DNA of 64,000 bases from Cricetibacter osteomyelitidis (GCF_004340985.1 NZ_SLYB01000006.1:48474-112473), one strand, 5' to 3'. Positions 1-9,230 are shown, numbered from the stretch's first letter. Notes: generated from the letters alone by a model not told the origin. Numbers and translations are program-made.

Positions 1-293
1 CCCACGGCGAAGTGGTCGCGGCGTAGATTTTCAGACGGCAGCGAGCCTGCACCGAGGCGGTGCACCAGCTCGCGGCCGTAAAGATTCTGCATTTCAACGG
101 TAAACGGCATTTTTTGAATCAGCGCGCGGCTGGCGGCGTTATTTTCCAGATCTGCGGTAAAGGTTTGATTATTGACGGTAATATGAATTTGCGTGTTCAT
201 TTGGTTTGCCTCTGTATTGGGATGCGGTTGGGCATTGGCTGCGTTTAGGGCAGACAACAACGCCGCTGTTAATGCGAAAGCCATTTTTTTCAT
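1..293 (-). CDS. Exported cyclophilin-like fold protein (3' end outside window)
   Basis: The frame opens at an ATG at 293 with a good ribosome site (AAGGAG) just upstream and runs off the left edge, giving 97 visible codons. Residues 1-21 form a signal peptide (charged MKK, hydrophobic core, cleavage near NANA). After a short linker the mature part starts with an INITIAL beta-strand pattern followed by a threonine-rich TADLENN segment and an NLYGREL motif, which is the pattern of the small cyclophilin-like proteins (Cyclophil_like2 type) often found beside aldo/keto reductases and flavodoxins. Exact role is unknown. A neisserial uptake sequence lies inside the coding region at 30-39, encoding part of the LPSEN segment. 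Family call is from recalled sequence pattern only. Confidence 0.65.
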   Translation of the reverse strand, partial: MKKMAFALTAALLSALNAANAQPHPNTEANQMNTQIHITVNNQTFTADLENNAASRALIQKMPFTVEMQNLYGRELVHRLGAGSLPSENLRRDHFAV

Positions 294-313
294 TTTGCAC
301 TCCTTAAATAAAA

Positions 314-342
314 AACCGACATCACGGCTTGCGATGTCGGTT
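314..342 (-). terminator. Perfect 10-bp hairpin with T-run in the leader of the cyclophilin-like gene
   Basis: AACCGACATC pairs perfectly with GATGTCGGTT around a 9-nt loop. On the minus strand the stem runs straight into TTTTTTATTT and then the AAGGAG ribosome site of the gene starting at 293, so an intrinsic-terminator-like structure ends about 20 nt before the start codon. It could terminate read-through from the LysR gene upstream or act as a leader attenuator. Confidence 0.6.
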
Positions 343-422
343 ATTTTAGAAATCGGGGCTTGGTATGTCCAATACTATTATTTTATGCTTTTGTATGCCT
401 TTTATGTATGGTTTGGCAAAAA

Positions 423-459
423 ATGCCGTCTGAAAAACGATAATTTTTTCAGACGGCAT
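423..459 (-). terminator. Inverted neisserial DUS terminator
   Basis: ATGCCGTCTGAA and its reverse complement face each other across a short AT-rich loop, forming the classic DUS-hairpin terminator of Neisseria. It lies directly downstream of the minus-strand LysR gene ending at 480. Confidence 0.85.
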
Positions 460-479
460 TTTGCATTTTTTACGCCGTA

Positions 480-1358
480 TCACACCGCTTGCAGCTTCTC
501 TTTGACAAATTGCAAAAACTTCGCCGCTGCCCCGAAATCGGCACGGGTTTTCTTCCACGCCAATACCGAAGTCATCGCCAGCTCGGGAAAGAGCGGTCGG
601 AATGCCAAGCGGTTTTTATCCAGCAGCGTGATTGCCCCTTCGATGGTCAGTGCGTAAGCATAGCCGCTGTCCACCAAGGCGGCGGTGTGGGTAATCAGGT
701 TGTAGGTGGCGACGATATTCGGCTGGATGTTGCCTGCCTGCAGCCAATGGTTCAGCTCTTTTTGCAATGCTTGACGGTCGGAAACCATCAGCGGCAAGCC
801 GTCGAGATCTTGCGGCGTAATCGCGTTTTTGGCGGCAAGCGGATTTTCAGACGGCATCAGCACGCCCCAGCGTTCTTCGGTGTGGAAACGCAAATAGTCG
901 TAACGCGCCATCTCTACAGGCTCGAGCAATACGCCGAAATCCAACAAGCCCGCATCGAGTTTTTCTTTAATATCATCGGCATTGTCGCTGTAAAAGCGAA
1001 ACTGCACCTGCGGATAATCGCGTTGGAACGCCTCGCTGAGATCCAAAATCTGCTGTGCCGCCAAAAGCCCGCCCATCCCGATGCTGATGATGCCCGCCAC
1101 ATTCTGCCGATCGGCAAAATCCGCTTTAATTTTATCCATCAACACCACCACATCTTCCGCCCGCTGCCGCAACGCCACGCCCGCATCGGTCAACACCAGC
1201 CGCCTGCCGCGTTCAAACAGCTGCACACCCAGCTCTTCTTCCAACTGCGCCATCTGGCGGATCAAGGTCGGCTGGGTAATAAACAACGCCTCGGCCGCAC
1301 GGGAAATATTCTCTTCCTGCACCACGGCAAGAAAATAACGCAAGAGTTTGATGTCCAT
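480..1358 (-). CDS. LysR-family transcriptional regulator
   Basis: A 292-residue LysR-type regulator. Residues about 3-60 form the winged helix-turn-helix (LLRYFLAVVQEENISRAAE, then TQPTLIRQMAQLEEELG and LFERGRR); the rest is the two-lobed periplasmic-binding-protein-like effector domain. The in-frame GTG six bases earlier overlaps the AAGGAGGT Shine-Dalgarno sequence, so the ATG at 1358 is the real start. The length is normal and the frame intact, unlike the LysR gene next to it. A DUS is embedded near 846-855 (reads SEN). It may control the redox genes nearby, but its own upstream region is short and shows no obvious divergent partner, so target genes are unknown. Confidence 0.9.
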   Translation of the reverse strand: MDIKLLRYFLAVVQEENISRAAEALFITQPTLIRQMAQLEEELGVQLFERGRRLVLTDAGVALRQRAEDVVVLMDKIKADFADRQNVAGIISIGMGGLLAAQQILDLSEAFQRDYPQVQFRFYSDNADDIKEKLDAGLLDFGVLLEPVEMARYDYLRFHTEERWGVLMPSENPLAAKNAITPQDLDGLPLMVSDRQALQKELNHWLQAGNIQPNIVATYNLITHTAALVDSGYAYALTIEGAITLLDKNRLAFRPLFPELAMTSVLAWKKTRADFGAAAKFLQFVKEKLQAV

Positions 1359-1456
1359 TGACACCTCCTTTGATAGGGTATGCAGGTTGGGTTTCGCAAA
1401 GGCAATCCAAGCTGCCGAATAAGCAAGTTTTAATGTGTTGAAAATGTTCCCAAAAC

Positions 1457-2341
1457 CTACCGCACTTTAATCACCTCCACCAAGGCTTTCAGCAGCGGCG
1501 AGGGGTTGCGGTTGGGGTAGTAAAGATAATACGGCGGATAGGTTTTCGCCCAGTCGTCGAGGGCGGTTTGCAGCGTGCCGTCTGAAAGCGCTTGTGCCAC
1601 GAAGCTCTTTTCCGTCCAAATAATGCCCTTGTCCTGTTTGCAGGCGTGCAGCAGCAAGTGGTCGCTGTTGCCGATAAAGGCTTGGGAAAGCGGCGGCGTG
1701 AGGGGCGTGCCGTCGGGGGCGGTGAACGCCCAATCGAGCAAGCCGCCGTGGGTGGGCAGCCGCAGGCGTAAGCATTGGTGGCGGCGCAGCTCGTCGGGGG
1801 TGGCGGGCTTGCCGTGTGCCGCCCAATAGTCGGGTGTGGCGACGCAACACATCGTCATCGGCTCGGACACTTTCACCGCAATCATATCCTGCGCCAGCAT
1901 TTCGCCCATTCGGATGCCCGCATCAAAACGCTCCGCCACAATATCCACAAAGCGGATTTCGCTGTGCAGCTCCAGCGTTACATCGGGGTATTGGCGTTGG
2001 AAGTCGTCAAATTTGCTCCACAACTCCGTAATTAAGGCGTGGTACGTGCCCGTGATTTTCAACACGCCCTACAAGCGGTTGTACGAGCCCAATACTTCGT
2101 TGATTTTATGTTCGATTTCCAGCAGCAGCGGCGACAGCTGGCGGTAAAGCTGCCCGCCTGCTTCGGTGAGCGACACTTTGCGGGTGGTGCGTTGGAACAG
2201 GCGTAAGTCGAGCTGCTGCTCCAACTGCCCGATGGCTTGGCTGACCGCCGCGCGGGACACCCCGAGCTGTGCGGCGGCTTTGGTGAAACTCTGACTTTCG
2301 GCAACCAGCAGAAAAGTGTGTAATTCGTTGGCGTATTTCAT
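1457..2341 (-). pseudogene. LysR-family regulator broken by one in-frame amber codon
   Basis: Residues 1-90 are a normal LysR DNA-binding domain (FLLVAESQSFTKAAAQLG, RAAVSQAIGQLEQQLDLRLF). Codon 91 (2069-2071) is TAG, and the same frame continues for about 200 more codons encoding a LysR effector domain (…ITGTYHALITELW…). In LysR proteins this junction usually reads like RLQG-LKI, so the simplest history is CAG (Gln) to TAG by one transition. The gene is divergent from the Tat-exported aldo/keto reductase at 2495, the usual arrangement for a LysR regulator and its target. A weak internal GTG at 2065 follows the stop. The 90-residue product would hold only the DNA-binding and linker parts. Sequencing error cannot be excluded. 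Confidence 0.85.
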
Positions 2342-2494
2342 ATTGATTTGTTTGCAGTTTTTTCGCTTTATTTAACCGCTTGCAGGGCAGATTGTCAATT
2401 AAAACTAAGCAAAGTGTTTTGATTTTGTCGTCTAGTTAAGGCTAATGCGTTTCCTTATAATGCGCTCATTCTGTTGATTACTGGAGAACATATA

Positions 2495-3640
<1,146 letters not shown>

Positions 3641-3642
3641 GG

Positions 3643-4212
3643 GTGAAGATTTTAGTGATTTCGGGACACCCGAATTTAAGCCAATCGGTGAATAACAAGC
3701 TGATTTTAGACCGTCTGAAAAGCCGTTTTAACGAGGACATTGAAATACGTGATTTGGGAGCGTTGTATCCTGATTATCGGTTTGACATCCAAGCCGAACA
3801 GCAGGCGATGATTGCCGCCGATGTGATTGTATGGCAGTTTCCGTTTTACTGGTTTTCAATGCCTGCTTTGATGAAAAAATGGCTGGACGACGTATTCGGC
3901 TACGGCTTTGCCTACGGCGGAGACGGCAGCAAACTGGCAGGCAAACCGCTGATTGTGTCATTTACCGCAGGTGGCAAAGCCGAAGAATACCGAGACGGCG
4001 GCGCAGAAGGGGCGGAAATCCCTGCCTTTTATCCGCCGCTCAAATCCACCGCCCATTTAACCCAAATGCAGTGGCGCGAGCCGGTTTACTCCACCAACGT
4101 GCTGTATATCCCCAATGTCAGCAGTGATGAAGAGCTGGCACAAGTCCAAACCCGCGCCCAAGACCACGCCGACCGATTGATTTTGGCGATTGAAGCGGCA
4201 GCGGAGCGGTAA
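3643..4212 (+). CDS. Flavodoxin-fold NAD(P)H:quinone oxidoreductase family protein
   Basis: A 189-residue protein of the flavodoxin_2 family (KefF/NQO type). It begins KILVISGHPN, the FMN/FAD phosphate loop of this family, with the WQFPFYWFSMPALMKKWLD motif near 65-83 and a GYGFAYGGDGSKLAGK segment that matches the flavin-contacting region of family members. The start is GTG two bases after the reductase stop, so it is translationally coupled with the Tat-AKR. Function is likely cytosolic two-electron reduction of quinones or other electrophiles. It ends just before a structured repeat (4217-4328) that probably also terminates the transcript. Confidence 0.88.
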   Translation: MKILVISGHPNLSQSVNNKLILDRLKSRFNEDIEIRDLGALYPDYRFDIQAEQQAMIAADVIVWQFPFYWFSMPALMKKWLDDVFGYGFAYGGDGSKLAGKPLIVSFTAGGKAEEYRDGGAEGAEIPAFYPPLKSTAHLTQMQWREPVYSTNVLYIPNVSSDEELAQVQTRAQDHADRLILAIEAAAER

Positions 4213-4216
4213 CAGA

Positions 4217-4328
4217 ATGCCGTCTGAACATCAATGTTATTCGCAAGCTCACTCGTTCGCTTGCTCACCCCTTCGGGGCTGTCGGCAGAGCCGACGTTCA
4301 AAAGCCTTCGGCTTTTGTCAGACGGCAT
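4217..4328 (+). repeat. Four-hairpin repeat, copy A, framed by inverted DUS
   Basis: A 112-bp element. The core (4237-4318) starts TTATTCGCAAGC and contains four consecutive hairpins: GCAAGC/GCTTGC, CCCC-TTCG-GGGC, GTCGGC/GCCGAC, and CAAAAGCC/GGCTTTTG. It is enclosed by ATGCCGTCTGAA on the left and its inverse (one mismatch) on the right. Related copies are at 12818, 17494 and 19425, all in the same orientation. In this position it may serve as a terminator. Confidence 0.85.
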
Positions 4329-4349
4329 ACTTAATCATTAAGGAATAAT

Positions 4350-4928
4350 ATGAACATCTTAATCCTAAACGGACACCAGCCTTATCCTTTTTCCGAGGGC
4401 AAACTGACTGCCACTTTAATCAGTGAAGCGGAAAAAATCCTGTTGGCAAAAGGACATAGCGTGCAGCATTCCAACGTGATGGAATACGACATCAACACCG
4501 AATTGGACAAATACAACTGGGAGGATGCGGTCATCGTGCAATTCCCAAGCAACTGGATGATGATTCCGAGGGCGTTCAAAAAATATATGGACGAAGTCTA
4601 TATCGCAGGCACGGAAGGCAGATTGTGCAACAACGACGGTCGCAGCTCCAAAAATCCGAAAGCGGGCTACGGTACAGGCGGCGTGCAAACGGGTAAAAAA
4701 TACCTGCTTTCCACCACCTTCAACGCCCCCAAAGAAGCCTTTAACAACTCCGACGAATACCTGTTCCAAGGCAAAGGGCTGGACGATTTGCACTTCCCCG
4801 TACACGTGGTGTACCGCTTCTTCGGCTACGAGCAACTGCCGAGCTTCGCCTGCTTCGACGTGCTGAAAAATCCGCAAATCGAGCAGGATTTGGCAGTGTG
4901 GAAACAGCATATTGAAGCGAATTTTTAA
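4350..4928 (+). CDS. mdaB: MdaB-like NADPH:quinone reductase
   Basis: A 192-residue flavodoxin-fold protein that follows the MdaB pattern closely: NILILNGHQPYPFSEGKL at the start, QFPSNWMMIPRAFKKYMDEV in the middle, then GRLCNNDGRSSKNPK, YGTGGVQTGKKYLLS and FNAPKEAF. MdaB reduces quinones with NADPH using FAD and protects against electrophiles. AAGGA precedes the ATG at good spacing. It is flanked by a structured repeat upstream and a DUS terminator downstream, so it may be a single-gene unit. MdaB assignment is by recalled motifs; a related Kef-type reductase is the alternative. Confidence 0.85.
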   Translation: MNILILNGHQPYPFSEGKLTATLISEAEKILLAKGHSVQHSNVMEYDINTELDKYNWEDAVIVQFPSNWMMIPRAFKKYMDEVYIAGTEGRLCNNDGRSSKNPKAGYGTGGVQTGKKYLLSTTFNAPKEAFNNSDEYLFQGKGLDDLHFPVHVVYRFFGYEQLPSFACFDVLKNPQIEQDLAVWKQHIEANF

Positions 4929-4933
4929 CGGTG

Positions 4934-4969
4934 ATGCCGTCTGAAAGAGTGAAACTTTTCAGACGGCAT
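4934..4969 (+). terminator. Inverted DUS terminator
   Basis: ATGCCGTCTGAAA pairs with TTTCAGACGGCAT across a short loop just after the mdaB-like stop codon. Confidence 0.85.
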
Positions 4970-5045
4970 AGTCTTTTAATCAAAGACATAAAAAAACAAG
5001 CCTTATTATCAGTCAGATTAGTTACATCATTCAGCTGTAACAACC

Positions 5046-5121
5046 TTATCCACCATAAAGGATAATATTGCTTTTATCCCTTAAAGGGTATAACATAAAC
5101 CTTACCCTCTGCAAGGGATAA
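5046..5121 (+). promoter_or_regulatory. Three HipB-type operator palindromes upstream of hipBA
   Basis: Site 1 (5047-5064) is TATCC-N8-GGATA, exactly the E. coli HipB operator form. Site 2 (5075-5092) is TATCCCTTAAAGGGTATA and site 3 (5102-5121) is TTACCC with GGGATAA. They sit about 27 bp apart centre to centre, directly before the hipB ribosome site (AAGGAG, 5119-5124). Cooperative autorepression by the HipB-HipA complex is expected from the family. Confidence 0.7.
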
Positions 5122-5131
5122 GGAGCTTAAA

Positions 5132-5389
5132 ATGGTAGTAACATCGAGTAAAATGCTGGCTCAAGTGATGCGTGAGTTTCGCTATCGACAAGGATTATCG
5201 CAAACGGATTTAGCTAAGCAGGCAGCTATAAAACAGGCAACGGTATCGGCGTTTGAAAATATGCCCGATAGCACCAAACTGGAAACATTATTTAAATTAT
5301 TGGCAGGTTTGGAGTTGGAATTGGTGGTGCAGCCCCGTCCGAAAAATATGCCGTCGGCAACACAGGAAGAATGGGGTGATGTATGGTGA
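5132..5389 (+). CDS. hipB: HipB-type antitoxin (HTH repressor)
   Basis: An 85-residue Cro/CI-type helix-turn-helix protein (FRYRQGLSQTDLAKQA, IKQATVSAFEN) with a C-terminal tail rich in Pro, Glu and Trp, matching HipB antitoxins (E. coli HipB is 88 residues). It should bind the three palindromes upstream and neutralise HipA. AAGGAG is well placed for the ATG at 5132. Its last codons overlap the hipA start by seven bases, so the two are translationally coupled in the usual antitoxin-first order. Confidence 0.9.
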   Translation: MVVTSSKMLAQVMREFRYRQGLSQTDLAKQAAIKQATVSAFENMPDSTKLETLFKLLAGLELELVVQPRPKNMPSATQEEWGDVW

Positions 5390-6672
5390 GTTCCCGTGTT
5401 TTAACCGTGGCAATGAATGGCGAAACCGTGGGCGAGTGGCGGAGATCTGCGGGCGGTGCAACAGAATTTCAGTATGCCGAAAGCTGGCTAAATGCTCCCC
5501 ACACAAGGGCGATTTCGCTGTCGTTGCCGCTGGCTCGGCAGCCTTATAAAGGCGAGGCGGTGTATAATTTTTTTGATAACCTCCTACCCGATAATGAGCT
5601 GATCCGCTCACGGATTCAACAACGTTTTCAAACCGTTACCAAATCCCCTTTTGATTTGCTTTCTGCCATTGGGCAGGATTGTGTAGGGGCGATTCAATTG
5701 TATCAGGGGGAAAGCCGTTCGGTGCGGCAAACCGTCGCACAGCCGCTCAATGACCAAGCGATTGAAAATTTGCTGAAAAACTACCGCACTTCGCCGCTGG
5801 GTATGAATAAATTTGATGATTTCCGCATTTCGCTTGCAGGTGCTCAGGAAAAAACCGCCTTGTTATGGTATCAAAATCAATGGCAACGCCCGTTGCACGC
5901 CACCGCAACCAGCCATATTTTCAAACTGCCTATCGGCTCGGTAGGGCAAGGGCAACTGGATTTATCCGACAGTTGTGAAAATGAATGGTTGTGCTTGCAG
6001 ATTTTGCAAAAATTCGGCTTATCCGTACCGCTTGCAAGCGTAGCCCGATTCGGTGAAAGCAAGGTGCTGATTGTCGAACGCTTCGACCGCCGTTGGTCGG
6101 CAGACGGCAGCTGGCTGATTCGCTTACCGCAAGAAGATATGTGCCAAGCCTTGAATATCGCACCTGCCCGCAAATATGAAGCGGACGGCGGCATCGGTAT
6201 TGTGCGGATAATGCAGCTGCTCAACGGTTCGGCAAACGCCAAGCAAGACCGCAAGCAGTTTTTCAAAGCCCAAATTGTGTTTTGGCTGCTATGTGCCATT
6301 GACGGACACGCTAAAAATTTCAGTCTCTACTTAGAGCCGCAAAACCGCTACCGCCTTACGCCGTTTTATGATGTGATTTCCGCCTATCCGCTTATCAGCC
6401 CAAGCGGTTTGCAAGCCCAAAAAGTCAAAATGGCGATGGCGTGGCAAGGCGAAAACCGCCACTATGTATGGCAAAAAATCAAGCTGCCGCATATTTTCCA
6501 TACAGCCAAATCAGCAGGTCTTGCCACTGAAACGGTGGAAGAGATTTTGCACGAGCTGACACAATCCTATCCGTCTATCGACCAAATTGACACCGCATCG
6601 CTGCCGCTTCACATCGTTGAACCGATTTTAAACGGCTTGCGCAATAAAATGAAAGTGTTGGATTGTGTGTAG
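5383..6672 (+). CDS. hipA: HipA-type serine/threonine kinase toxin
   Basis: A 429-residue HipA kinase, close in length to E. coli HipA (440). Visible motifs: Ser150 in FRISLAGAQEKT (the autophosphorylated serine and Gly-rich loop in E. coli HipA), HIFKLPIG with Lys181, VERFDRRW, the catalytic DGHAKNFSLYL (Asp308), and metal-binding Asp330 in TPFYDVISAYP. In E. coli HipA phosphorylates glutamyl-tRNA synthetase, triggering the stringent response and persistence; the same target is inferred here. All key residues are present, so the toxin looks active. A Hin-type USS (ACCGCACTT, near 5784) lies inside the gene, which fits residence in Pasteurellaceae. Confidence 0.93.
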   Translation: MVSSRVLTVAMNGETVGEWRRSAGGATEFQYAESWLNAPHTRAISLSLPLARQPYKGEAVYNFFDNLLPDNELIRSRIQQRFQTVTKSPFDLLSAIGQDCVGAIQLYQGESRSVRQTVAQPLNDQAIENLLKNYRTSPLGMNKFDDFRISLAGAQEKTALLWYQNQWQRPLHATATSHIFKLPIGSVGQGQLDLSDSCENEWLCLQILQKFGLSVPLASVARFGESKVLIVERFDRRWSADGSWLIRLPQEDMCQALNIAPARKYEADGGIGIVRIMQLLNGSANAKQDRKQFFKAQIVFWLLCAIDGHAKNFSLYLEPQNRYRLTPFYDVISAYPLISPSGLQAQKVKMAMAWQGENRHYVWQKIKLPHIFHTAKSAGLATETVEEILHELTQSYPSIDQIDTASLPLHIVEPILNGLRNKMKVLDCV

Positions 6673-6680
6673 AACTAATG

Positions 6681-6743
6681 AATTTTTCTCACAAGCCTAT
6701 GGCAGTTTATCCCCATTATCGTTTGCGGTTTCTCTTTTATAAT
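6681..6743 (+). promoter_or_regulatory. Shared-box promoter 1
   Basis: Box AATTTTTCTCACAAGCC (6681-6697) lies 18 bp before a -35 TTATCG (6716-6721); a 16-bp spacer leads to -10 TATAAT (6738-6743). The same arrangement recurs upstream of the genes at 8129, 17485, 21562 and 25623. It drives the exported hydrolase at 6778. Confidence 0.65.
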
Positions 6744-6777
6744 CAAATCAAAATGTTAAACCATTAGGAGAACCGCA

Positions 6778-7893
6778 ATGAAAACATCCCTCAAACTGAC
6801 CGCACTTTTTGCCGCATTGGGCTTGGCAATCAGCAACGCTTTTGCCGCACCGATGACCATCGAATCCCAAGGCAGCTTTGCGGTGGGCGGTACGGTCATC
6901 ACCAGCCAAGGCAGTTACAAAGCCCGTCCCGATATTACCCGTGGCAAAACCGCCAATGATTTTATGGCGGTGTTTAAAGAAAACATCGCCAACGGCGGGC
7001 AGACCCTGCACGGCGATCACGCAACGGTGTGGTATCAAATCCCAAGCAATGCCAAAGCCACGCCGCTGGTGTTTTTGCACGGTGCGGGGCAGTCGATGCG
7101 GACGTGGCAGACCACGCCCGACGGCAGAGACGGCTGGAACAATATTTTCCTCGCCAAAAACTACCCTGTGTACTTGGTGGATCAGCCCCGTCGCGGCTGG
7201 TCGGGTCGCTCGACGGTGGACGGCACGGTATCCGCCACGCCTGACGAGCAATTTTGGTTTGCCCAATTCCGAATGGGCGAATACCCGAACTTTTTCAAGG
7301 GAGTGGCGTTTCCGCAAGATGAAGCGAGCCTGAATCAGTTTTTCCGCCAAATGACCCCGAACACGGGCGCGTTTGATGTGGGCGTGATTTCCGACAGCCT
7401 CAAAGCCCTGTTTGAGCGTATCAAGAGCGGCGTGTTGGTAACGCATTCGCAAGGCGGCATTGCAGGCTGGTTTGCAGGCATCAAAGCCCCCGAGCAAATC
7501 AAAGCCATCGTCGCCATCGAGCCCGGCAATTTTCCGTTTCCCGAGGGCGAAGTGCCGCCTGTGATTGAAAGTGCCTACGGCAACATCACGCCAGCCAAGG
7601 TGGACAACGCCCAATTTGCCCGCTTAACCAAAATGCCGATTGTGATTTATTTCGGCGATTTTATCAGCGACAAGCCGTCTGCAATCCAAGGCGAAGACCA
7701 ATGGCGAATCCGCCTTGCCTTGGCAAAACAGTGGGCGAAAGTGGTCAACAAACACGGCGGCGATGTGCAGGTGGTGCATTTGCCGATTATTGGTATCAAA
7801 GGCAACACCCATTTCCCGATGCAGGATTTGAATAACATCGAAGTCGCCGAGCATTTGGCGGGCTGGTTGAAAGCTAAGGGGTTGGATAAATAA
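6778..7893 (+). CDS. Exported alpha/beta hydrolase
   Basis: A 371-residue alpha/beta-fold hydrolase with a Sec signal peptide (MKTSLKLTAL…SNAFA, cleavage near 23-24). Oxyanion-loop HG at 101-102 (VFLHGAGQS), the LVDQPRRGWSG segment after strand 4, nucleophile Ser224 in VTHSQGG, and a late GNTHF histidine (about 343) complete the triad pattern. It is a paralogue of the hydrolase at 27165: both start the mature protein with IESQGSF/IEAQGSF-VGG. Probably a periplasmic esterase; substrate unknown. It sits behind a shared-box promoter and before a DUS terminator. The signal-peptide codons contain a Hin USS (6796-6804). Confidence 0.88.
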   Translation: MKTSLKLTALFAALGLAISNAFAAPMTIESQGSFAVGGTVITSQGSYKARPDITRGKTANDFMAVFKENIANGGQTLHGDHATVWYQIPSNAKATPLVFLHGAGQSMRTWQTTPDGRDGWNNIFLAKNYPVYLVDQPRRGWSGRSTVDGTVSATPDEQFWFAQFRMGEYPNFFKGVAFPQDEASLNQFFRQMTPNTGAFDVGVISDSLKALFERIKSGVLVTHSQGGIAGWFAGIKAPEQIKAIVAIEPGNFPFPEGEVPPVIESAYGNITPAKVDNAQFARLTKMPIVIYFGDFISDKPSAIQGEDQWRIRLALAKQWAKVVNKHGGDVQVVHLPIIGIKGNTHFPMQDLNNIEVAEHLAGWLKAKGLDK

Positions 7894-7911
7894 ATCAGGA
7901 TAAATAACGTA

Positions 7912-7941
7912 ATGCCGTCTGAAAAGTTTTTCAGACGGCAT
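7912..7941 (+). terminator. Inverted DUS terminator
   Basis: ATGCCGTCTGAAA and TTTCAGACGGCAT form a near-continuous hairpin followed by TTTTT, 18 bases after the hydrolase stop. Confidence 0.88.
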
Positions 7942-8036
7942 TTTTACTTTCCTATCCTACAGAATTTGGAATCCAACTTCCATTTTTCAGGAAATAAAAC
8001 AAAATTGGAAATAAACTTCCAAAATGGAATTACTGA

Positions 8037-8099
8037 ATTTTCCTCATCAAGCCATTGCATTTTTAACGGATTATCATCGCAATTCAAAGCCGTTACACT
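8037..8099 (+). promoter_or_regulatory. Shared-box promoter 2
   Basis: Box TTTTCCTCATCAAGCCATTGC (about 8037-8058) lies 17 bp before TTATCA (8071-8076); a 17-bp spacer leads to TACACT (8094-8099). Precedes the frameshifted aldo/keto reductase at 8129. Confidence 0.6.
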
Positions 8100-8128
8100 G
8101 ATTGCAACGTTCAATCTTAGGAGGAAAT

Positions 8129-9090
8129 ATGCAAAGCAGAACATTAGGCAAAGAGTTAACCGTATCCGCCATCGGTCTCGGCATTATGGGAATGGATCAC
8201 GCCTACGGGCAGGCGGCGGATCGCGGCGAGATGGCGGATTTAATCCGTTACAGCGTGGAGCTGGGCGGTAATTTTTTCGACACCGCACCGATTTACGGCA
8301 AAGCCAATGAAATGCTGCTGGGCGGGGCGGTGAAAGGGATACGCGATAAAGTGGTGATTGCCACCAAATTCGGCATCGTCGGACAAAGCCATTCCGCCAA
8401 AGGCGTGGAAAATGTGTTGGACAGCCGCCCCGAAGCAATCCGCAAGCAGGTGGATGAATCGCTGGCAAACCTGCAAACCGACTATATCGACCTCTATTAT
8501 CAGCACCGCATCGACCCGAACGTGCCGCCCGAAGCGGTGGCGGAAGTAATGAACGAGCTGATGGCAGCGGGCAAAATCCGTTATTGGGGCGTGTCCAACG
8601 CACCGCTGGATTATATGGCGAAAGCCCATGCCGTCAGCCCGATTACCGCCACCGAAAACCAATATTCGATGCTCGCCCGCCAGCCCGAACAAGGTCTGTT
8701 TGCATTTTGCGAAGCCCATCACATCGGCTTTGTGGCGTACAGTCCGCTCGGCAACGGCTTTTTAAGCGGCAGATTCAACGTCCAAACCCAATACGGTGAA
8801 GGCGATTTCCGCCGCACAATGGCGCGTTTCTCCCCCGAGGTGATGGCGAAAAATCAGGCAGTGTTGGATTTGCTGCACGACCTCGCCGCCGCCAAATCCG
8901 CCACACCCTCCCAAATCGTGTTGGCGTGGGAGTTGGCCAAAAGCCCTATCTCGTGCCGATTCCCGGCACGACCAAAAAACAGCGTTTGGCGGAAAATCTG
9001 GCGGCAACGCAGATTCGATTAACCGATGCCGAGCGGCACACCATCAATAGCAAACTGGCGGCAATGCAACTTGACGAAGCCTATTTTTAA
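8129..9090 (+). pseudogene. Aldo/keto reductase with late frameshift
   Basis: From ATG 8129 (AGGAGG upstream) the frame encodes an AKR barrel with Asp51 and Tyr56 (NFFDTAPIYG), Lys80 (ATKFGI) and His126 (YYQHR), but no Tat signal. Around 8940 the frame shifts: the conserved end (PYLVPIPGTTKKQRLAEN… to QLDEAYF and a TAA at 9088) is in another frame. Restoring one A in the run after GTTGGCC gives AKKPYLVPIPGTT, so a one-base deletion is the simplest lesion. The unshifted frame ends at 9022 with an unrelated tail and lacks the cofactor-binding end, so it is probably inactive. Sequencing error is possible. Confidence 0.85.
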
Positions 9091-9198
9091 ATGCACAAGG
9101 AGTGTTACCGTTTGATGACCCGCAAAACGGCAAACTGTCGCTGGATGTGGATTAAATGGGTTGCAGAAATTCGTTAAAATCTGATCGCTTGTGAAAGT

Positions 9199-9230
9199 AA
9201 TGTTGTTTGAAAAGGTTTTCAAACAACATT
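9199..9230. terminator. Degenerate DUS-like palindrome
   Basis: AATGTTGTTTGAAAA faces TTTTCAAACAACATT. Compared with a DUS hairpin, each C-to-T change in one arm has a matching G-to-A in the other, so the hairpin survives although the uptake word is lost. Confidence 0.65.

Noticed and set aside
489..1361. Long plus-strand open frame opposite the LysR gene
   Set aside because: It is the antisense shadow of a LysR gene with clear domains and a perfect ribosome site; no start signal on the plus strand.
4217..4328. Correia repeat-enclosed element
   Set aside because: Lacks the Correia terminal sequence (TATAG-GGATTAA type); structure and length differ.
6748..7614. 288-codon minus-strand frame opposite the exported hydrolase
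   Set aside because: Codon-bias shadow; the true gene has signal peptide, oxyanion loop and nucleophile motif.
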